Source: CANHEE01 sp049316985
GTDB lineage: Bacteria; Bacteroidota; Bacteroidia; Chitinophagales; Saprospiraceae
Reading direction: 5' to 3'
Assembly (NCBI GenBank): GCA_049316985.1
Contig: JBMOJB010000064.1
Coordinates: 1-19,110, forward strand
DNA: 19,110 nucleotides
The translations under genes and the position numbers were made by a program. The notes under the pieces were generated by a model. It was not told the origin of the DNA and did not search any database. It worked only from the letters and a program-made list of their open reading frames with translations. The stretch's first letter is position 1. Every line of letters starts with the position of its first letter. Of this stretch, positions 15,661 to 19,110 are shown in pieces.

Positions 15661-16281
15661 ATGAAAAATACCTTATTTATCGCCATAAGTACGCTTTTTA
15701 TATGCTCATGTGGCTTGGACGAAAAGAAACTCCCGATTCTCGGCGAACGCGATTTTGTCAACGGTGATACCATTTATGCAACCATTCCTGCTTTTCAATT
15801 TGTCAATCAGGACAGTGCTATCATTAATAATGGCACTTACAAAGGAAAGATCTACATCGTTGATTTCTTCTTTACACATTGTCCGACGATTTGTCCGAAG
15901 GTGAAAAAGAACATGCTGCGCATTTACGACAGGTACAAAAGCAATGACAAAGTACTGCAATTGTCGCATACCATTGATCCGACCAGAGACACCATCGGGC
16001 GCTTAAAGGAATACGCCTCTAAACTCAATATCGATTCAAAGAAATGGAGCCTGGTTACCGGGGATAAATTCAAAATATATGAGATTGCCAATCGGTATTT
16101 TGCGGTGGCGAAGGAAGATCCGGATGCACCCGGCGGATTCGACCATTCCGGCAATATCATACTGGTAGATTCAAAAGGCAGAGTCAGGGCTTTTGCAGAT
16201 GGTACTGACGCTGATGCGGTCAATAAATTCATGCTGGACATCGATCTGCTACTCAAAGAAGAAAATTCAAATCAAAAATGA
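15661..16281 (+). CDS. SCO1/SenC-type copper chaperone lipoprotein
   Basis: A 206-residue thioredoxin-fold lipoprotein of the SCO1/SenC/PrrC family. Known members deliver copper to the CuA site of cytochrome c oxidase or act as thiol reductases in the envelope. The signal peptide ends in FICSC, giving acylated Cys17. The copper/redox motif CPTIC lies at Cys74 and Cys78, inside DFFFTHCPTICPKVKKNM, and the third ligand His162 lies in GFDHSGNIILVD. All three copper ligands are present. The start at 15661 is chosen for its lipoprotein signal and its place after the -7 element. Its stop overlaps the start of the next gene by four bases (ATGA), so the two are translationally coupled. No oxidase gene is seen nearby. 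Confidence 0.9.
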   Translation: MKNTLFIAISTLFICSCGLDEKKLPILGERDFVNGDTIYATIPAFQFVNQDSAIINNGTYKGKIYIVDFFFTHCPTICPKVKKNMLRIYDRYKSNDKVLQLSHTIDPTRDTIGRLKEYASKLNIDSKKWSLVTGDKFKIYEIANRYFAVAKEDPDAPGGFDHSGNIILVDSKGRVRAFADGTDADAVNKFMLDIDLLLKEENSNQK

Positions 16282-17297
16282 TGAACAAAAATGCCAATTC
16301 AACAAAAGTCAAGATAGGTCTCTTTGGCGTGGGTCACCTCGGTAAATTCCATTTGAATTGCATTCTACTTTGCGACAATCTGGAGCTTGTTGGATTCTAT
16401 GAACCCAGCGATAAAAATGCGCAATTGGCCCTTGATAAAGGAATCAAACGCTATGATGATATTGATAGTTTGCTTGCCGAAGTGCAGGCAGTTGATATCG
16501 TAACGCCCACTTTTGCGCATTTTGAAGTGGCCGAAAAAGCTTTGAAAGCAGGTAAGCATGTTTTTATTGAAAAGCCGCTTACAGAAACTGTCGAACAGGC
16601 AGAGATATTACTAGCATTGGCTAAAGAAAAGAAAGTAAAGGTTCAGGTGGGACATGTAGAGCGATTCAATCCGGCCATGCTGGCTATTCGCGAAGTGCCC
16701 TTGAATCCGATGTTTATCGAAGCACACCGCCTGGCGGTATTCAATCCACGAGGCACAGATGTATCTGTCGTGCTCGACCTGATGATCCACGATCTGGATA
16801 TTGTTCTGAGTCTGGTGCCTTCCAAAATCAAGCAAATCAGTGCCAACGGCGTAAGTATCGTCAGTACCAGTCCGGACATTGCCAATGCCCGTATCGAATT
16901 CGAAAATGGTTGCGTGGCCAATATCACTGCCTCGAGAATATCGATGAAAAACATGCGCAAGGTGCGCGTTTTCCAAAGAGATGCCTACATTTCTTTGGAT
17001 TTCATGGAAAAGAATGCTCAGATAATCAGAATGTATGAAGATGATCTTAGTAATGCACCCACTGAAAATCTGATTCCGATTGAGACCTACAATGGTGTAA
17101 AGCACTTGCACATGAGTTCGCCGAAAGTGGAGCCGGGTAATGCAATTCAGCTGGAATTGTATTCATTTGCAGAGAGTATTTTAAATGATCTGCCAATGAA
17201 AGTAGATATTCAGGATGGATATGAAGCTTTAAAAGTAGCCTATCAAATCAATAAGGAAATCAATGATCGTATGGCTGCACTGGCTCATAATACCTAA
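16278..17297 (+). CDS. Gfo/Idh/MocA-family NAD(P)-dependent oxidoreductase
   Basis: A 339-residue cytoplasmic oxidoreductase, likely acting on a sugar or nucleotide sugar. The N-terminal Rossmann fold has IGLFGVGHLGKFH with GVGHLG at 17-22, and the EKP motif lies at 98-100. The family segment VGHVERFNP (124-132) and the catalytic-region DLMIHDLDI (167-175, His171) follow. The VGHVERFNP form is shared with nucleotide-sugar 3-dehydrogenases such as GnnA and WlbA, so a role in lipid A or polysaccharide synthesis is possible but unproven. Two adjacent ATG codons (16278 and 16281) could serve as the start. The first overlaps the SCO1 stop. The link to SCO1 is positional only. Confidence 0.88.
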   Translation: MMNKNANSTKVKIGLFGVGHLGKFHLNCILLCDNLELVGFYEPSDKNAQLALDKGIKRYDDIDSLLAEVQAVDIVTPTFAHFEVAEKALKAGKHVFIEKPLTETVEQAEILLALAKEKKVKVQVGHVERFNPAMLAIREVPLNPMFIEAHRLAVFNPRGTDVSVVLDLMIHDLDIVLSLVPSKIKQISANGVSIVSTSPDIANARIEFENGCVANITASRISMKNMRKVRVFQRDAYISLDFMEKNAQIIRMYEDDLSNAPTENLIPIETYNGVKHLHMSSPKVEPGNAIQLELYSFAESILNDLPMKVDIQDGYEALKVAYQINKEINDRMAALAHNT

Positions 17298-17300
17298 GAA

Positions 17301-17333
17301 TTGCCGTTGATTTCAAATTATTTTTTACCTTTG
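17301..17333 (+). promoter_or_regulatory. Promoter of the enoyl-CoA hydratase gene
   Basis: TACCTTTG at 17326-17333 fits the -7 consensus, with TTG at 17301-17303 (22-base gap) or at 17307-17309 (16-base gap) as -33. The ATG is 29 bases downstream at 17363, so this gene is probably transcribed on its own. Confidence 0.65.
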
Positions 17334-17362
17334 GACATTATATTTTTCAAAAAACACAAATT

Positions 17363-18145
17363 ATGCAATATCATCAACTGCTGGTTGAAGAGAAAAGTGA
17401 CATCCTCTTCGTAACAGTGAATAGAGAGAAAGCATTAAATGCACTCAACTACGATACTTTTTCCGAACTCGAGCACGTATTCGGCAAACAATACGCCAAG
17501 AGAAACGACATTGTTGGCGTAATCATTACCGGAGCAGGCGAAAAAGCATTTGTTGCCGGAGCCGATATCAAGGAACTCACCGAAATGGATCCCGAGAAAG
17601 GGGAAGAACTATCACAACGCGGACAGGATATTTTCTTCCTGATCGAACGCTTTCACCGACCTGTCATCGCTGCTGTCAATGGCTTTGCCCTCGGTGGCGG
17701 ATGCGAACTCGCGATGTCATGTCATATGCGAATAGCAGGAGAAAAAGCAAAGTTCGGATTGCCGGAACTGAATCTGGGGTTGATTCCCGGTTATGGTGGC
17801 ACACAGCGACTGATTCAATATATCGGAAAAGCAAAAGCAATGGAATACCTGCTAACATCTGATATGATTAACGCGGCCGATGCCCTTCGTATGGGACTGG
17901 TCAATTATGTCGTCGCACCCGGAGAAGAAGTAGCCAAAGCAATTGAGATTATCGAGAAGACGCGAACCAAAGGTCCGATTGCCATCAAAAAAGCGATTGA
18001 ATCAGCCAACGCCTATTTCGATTCCTGTATGGATGGATTCATCGCTGAAAGCGAAGCATTTGGAGATTTGTGCATGAGCAAAGACTTCCGCGAAGGCACC
18101 AGCGCATTTGTTGAAAAGCGCAAAGCCGAATTCAAAGGAAAATAA
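17363..18145 (+). CDS. Enoyl-CoA hydratase/isomerase (crotonase family)
   Basis: A 260-residue crotonase-fold enzyme that hydrates trans-2-enoyl-CoA to 3-hydroxyacyl-CoA, in fatty acid oxidation or butyrate-type metabolism. The oxyanion hole segments are FVAGADIKEL (63-72) and NGFALGGGCELAM (106-118). Both catalytic glutamates are present, Glu115 in GGGCELA and Glu135 in LPELNLGLIPG. Their spacing of 20 matches Glu144 and Glu164 of rat mitochondrial hydratase, so true hydratase activity is likely. The C-terminal helices (KRKAEFKGK) complete the usual length. No other beta-oxidation gene is adjacent, so chain-length preference cannot be inferred. Confidence 0.92.
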   Translation: MQYHQLLVEEKSDILFVTVNREKALNALNYDTFSELEHVFGKQYAKRNDIVGVIITGAGEKAFVAGADIKELTEMDPEKGEELSQRGQDIFFLIERFHRPVIAAVNGFALGGGCELAMSCHMRIAGEKAKFGLPELNLGLIPGYGGTQRLIQYIGKAKAMEYLLTSDMINAADALRMGLVNYVVAPGEEVAKAIEIIEKTRTKGPIAIKKAIESANAYFDSCMDGFIAESEAFGDLCMSKDFREGTSAFVEKRKAEFKGK

Positions 18146-18219
18146 AAGGGTTTGCGATATAATCCTGCTCTTATGAATAGTGCTAGCAAATGTTTATTTT
18201 GCAGCTTTGTGATATTATA

Positions 18220-18251
18220 ATTTGAAGATTTGAAGATTTGAAAATTTGATG
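18220..18251. repeat. Octamer array, reverse orientation
   Basis: Four 8-base units: ATTTGAAG, ATTTGAAG, ATTTGAAA, ATTTGATG. This array is the reverse complement of the first 32 bases of the array at 18341-18380 with one mismatch. It can pair with it to form a 32-34 bp stem around an 85-90 base loop. Confidence 0.85.
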
Positions 18252-18259
18252 ATATCTTA

Positions 18260-18284
18260 AACTCCTTCGGAGTTCTTTAGAACT
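18260..18284. repeat. Two overlapping small hairpins
   Basis: AACTCC-TTC-GGAGTT (18260-18274) and AGTTC-TTTA-GAACT (18271-18284) share the bases AGTT, so only one can form at a time. They lie inside the loop of the octamer inverted repeat. Confidence 0.6.
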
Positions 18285-18314
18285 TTCCAAAAATTGAAAA
18301 GACTAAAAATATTA

Positions 18315-18331
18315 AATCAACGATGTTGATT
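18315..18331. repeat. Small perfect hairpin
   Basis: AATCAAC-GAT-GTTGATT is a 7-bp perfect stem with a three-base loop. It lies ten bases before the second octamer array. Confidence 0.6.
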
Positions 18332-18340
18332 GAAGAACAT

Positions 18341-18380
18341 CATCAAATCTTCAAATCTTCAAATCTTCAAATCTTCAAAT
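18341..18380. repeat. Octamer array (CATCAAAT then CTTCAAAT x4)
   Basis: One CATCAAAT unit followed by four CTTCAAAT units with strict 8-base period. The same unit family lies upstream of hscA at 245-276, and in reverse at 18220-18251. Confidence 0.88.
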
Positions 18381-18415
18381 TTGGTTGGATTTTCCACGGA
18401 AATCAACACACGCTT

Positions 18416-18859
18416 CTACAATTCGCATTTATACCTTGGTCCAATCTTATAAAAACCTTCTCTTTCGTAGAAGCGGAGGGTTTTTTCGTATTCGTCTCCG
18501 GGCGTAGTCACTTCAAGCCTTTTCCAGCCTTTTTCTTCACCCAGTTCTTTGCATTTGTCGAGTAGAATTTTGCCCAGTCCCTCAGAACGGTATTCCGGGA
18601 CGACGTACAATTCATTGATTACTCCGATCAATCCGCAAGCATACAAAGACAAGGTTTCTGTCAAGGTAATCAGTCCCACCAGATCCTCATCATCGTCGTA
18701 AGCCAGCAGGGTAGAGTGGCGGTCATCTTCTTCGATTTCGGTGTACACACTGGCGATGTCTTCAGCGTCTGGTGTATGACCCACTTCTTCAAAAAGGCGG
18801 GCAATCATTTCGGATACATCTGAAATATCGGATTCGTCGGCTAGTCTAAAATGAAACAT
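18416..18859 (-). CDS. GNAT-family N-acetyltransferase
   Basis: A 147-residue acetyltransferase of the GNAT superfamily, which transfers acetyl from acetyl-CoA to an amine. The acetyl-CoA binding motif is VVPEYRSEGLGKILL (86-100), with the R-x-x-G-x-G signature at Arg91-Gly96. A preceding strand INELYVV and a C-terminal FYEREGF segment (typical of motif B) complete the fold. The substrate is unknown. It lies 35 bases downstream of the SRPBCC-like gene on the same strand, with no -7 element between, so the two probably form an operon. Confidence 0.88.
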   Translation of the reverse strand: MFHFRLADESDISDVSEMIARLFEEVGHTPDAEDIASVYTEIEEDDRHSTLLAYDDDEDLVGLITLTETLSLYACGLIGVINELYVVPEYRSEGLGKILLDKCKELGEEKGWKRLEVTTPGDEYEKTLRFYEREGFYKIGPRYKCEL

Positions 18860-18894
18860 AGTATAGTTTTATTAATGAAAAATAGCTTTTCAGC

Positions 18895-19110
18895 TTATTG
18901 TTCAGCGATTTCTTTAATGGTTTCGATAAAAGCTTTGAGTCCTTCCTGCGAATGCTGCTGACTTTTTTCGGATGCATATCCAATTTGTGTCCATGTGAAA
19001 TTTGTACTGCCATTGCCGACATCTTCAAATTCGTAAACGACTGTACTGTAATTTTCAGGAAGATCTTCCAGACCGGAAAAACCACTCCAATAGCTATAAG
19101 CAATTTTTTT
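18895..19110 (-). CDS. SRPBCC/AHSA1-like protein, C-terminal part (cut by window end)
   Basis: The last 71 residues of a protein whose 5' part lies beyond the window. The frame is open from the right edge to a TAA at 18895-18897. It reads YSYWSGFSGLEDLPENY, then STVVYEFEDVGNGSTNFTW, TQIGYASEK and a closing helix EGLKAFIETIKEIAEQ. This is the pattern of AHSA1/SRPBCC (START-like) proteins, whose C-terminal half has WS-GxxDxPENY, a TxFTWTQxG strand and a long final helix. Such proteins form a hydrophobic cavity, but ligands are mostly unknown. A different frame over the same bases (18846-19103) is open but has no such pattern. The gene probably forms an operon with the acetyltransferase. Confidence 0.8.
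   Translation of the reverse strand, partial: KKIAYSYWSGFSGLEDLPENYSTVVYEFEDVGNGSTNFTWTQIGYASEKSQQHSQEGLKAFIETIKEIAEQ

Larger units (their letters stand above)
18146..18415. other. Convergent intergenic region with repeat arrays and hairpins
   Basis: No gene is visible in these 270 bases between two converging genes. They hold two octamer arrays in opposite orientation with three small hairpins between them, described separately. No typical terminator with a T-run was found, so the long inverted repeat may serve that role. Confidence 0.6.

Noticed and set aside
16611..17111. 166-codon open frame antisense to the oxidoreductase gene
   Set aside because: The sense frame encodes a complete Gfo/Idh/MocA protein; the antisense product shows no recognisable motif.
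18341..18380. Possible CRISPR array
   Set aside because: The units are 8 bases with no spacers and no cas genes are nearby.
18450..18490. Terminator-like A-run, stem and T-run near the end of the acetyltransferase gene
   Set aside because: The stem has mismatches and it lies inside the coding region.
18323..18565. 80-codon plus-strand frame through the octamer array
   Set aside because: Its start is translated repeat and its remainder is antisense to the acetyltransferase gene.
18846..19103. 85-codon minus-strand frame
   Set aside because: Another register over the same bases gives a clear AHSA1-like C-terminus, and this frame overlaps the acetyltransferase start.

Overview
The window looks like chromosomal DNA from a Bacteroidota bacterium, with Saprospiria/Chitinophagia-like relatives most likely (inference). 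The evidence is an AT-rich composition, Bacteroidota-type -7 elements (TAnnTTTG) shortly before many starts, few Shine-Dalgarno sequences, several secreted proteins with type IX secretion (T9SS) C-terminal domains, and paired parvulin/SurA-like periplasmic chaperones. No rRNA, tRNA, CRISPR array, transposase or phage gene was seen.

Left part (1-3710): an intergenic region with two kinds of short tandem repeat leads into an HscA-type Hsp70 chaperone (+). It converges on a 482-residue helical protein of unknown function (-). A divergent AT-rich region with paired palindromes follows.

Envelope block (3714-7760): a small secreted protein with a T9SS-like tail ends at a strong terminator. A probable three-gene operon follows: a SurA_N-like lipoprotein, a PPP-family metallophosphatase, and SurA with two parvulin-like regions. 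It ends at a 20-bp perfect bidirectional terminator.

Secretion block (7774-14807): two T9SS cargo proteins on the minus strand (an Asp-box propeller protein and a PA-domain protein) have their own promoters. An LpxR-like lipid A deacylase (+) converges, with a one-base gap, on a large type B (gliding-associated C-terminal) secreted protein (-). That last gene has no ATG start and appears to begin at TTG.

Right part (14887-19110): a HigBA toxin-antitoxin pair (-) is followed by an SCO1-like copper lipoprotein translationally coupled to a Gfo/Idh/MocA oxidoreductase (+), then an enoyl-CoA hydratase (+). A 270-base gap holds octamer repeats in inverted orientation around three small hairpins. 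The window ends with a GNAT acetyltransferase and the C-terminal part of an SRPBCC/AHSA1-like protein, both on the minus strand and probably one operon.

The central theme is the cell envelope: chaperones that escort outer-membrane proteins, a lipid A modifying enzyme, and T9SS cargo. I did not find a clearly new multi-gene system. The best leads are the modular octamer repeats seen at both ends of the window, the phosphatase inside the surA operon, the non-ATG start of the type B cargo gene, and operator-like palindromes flanking promoters.
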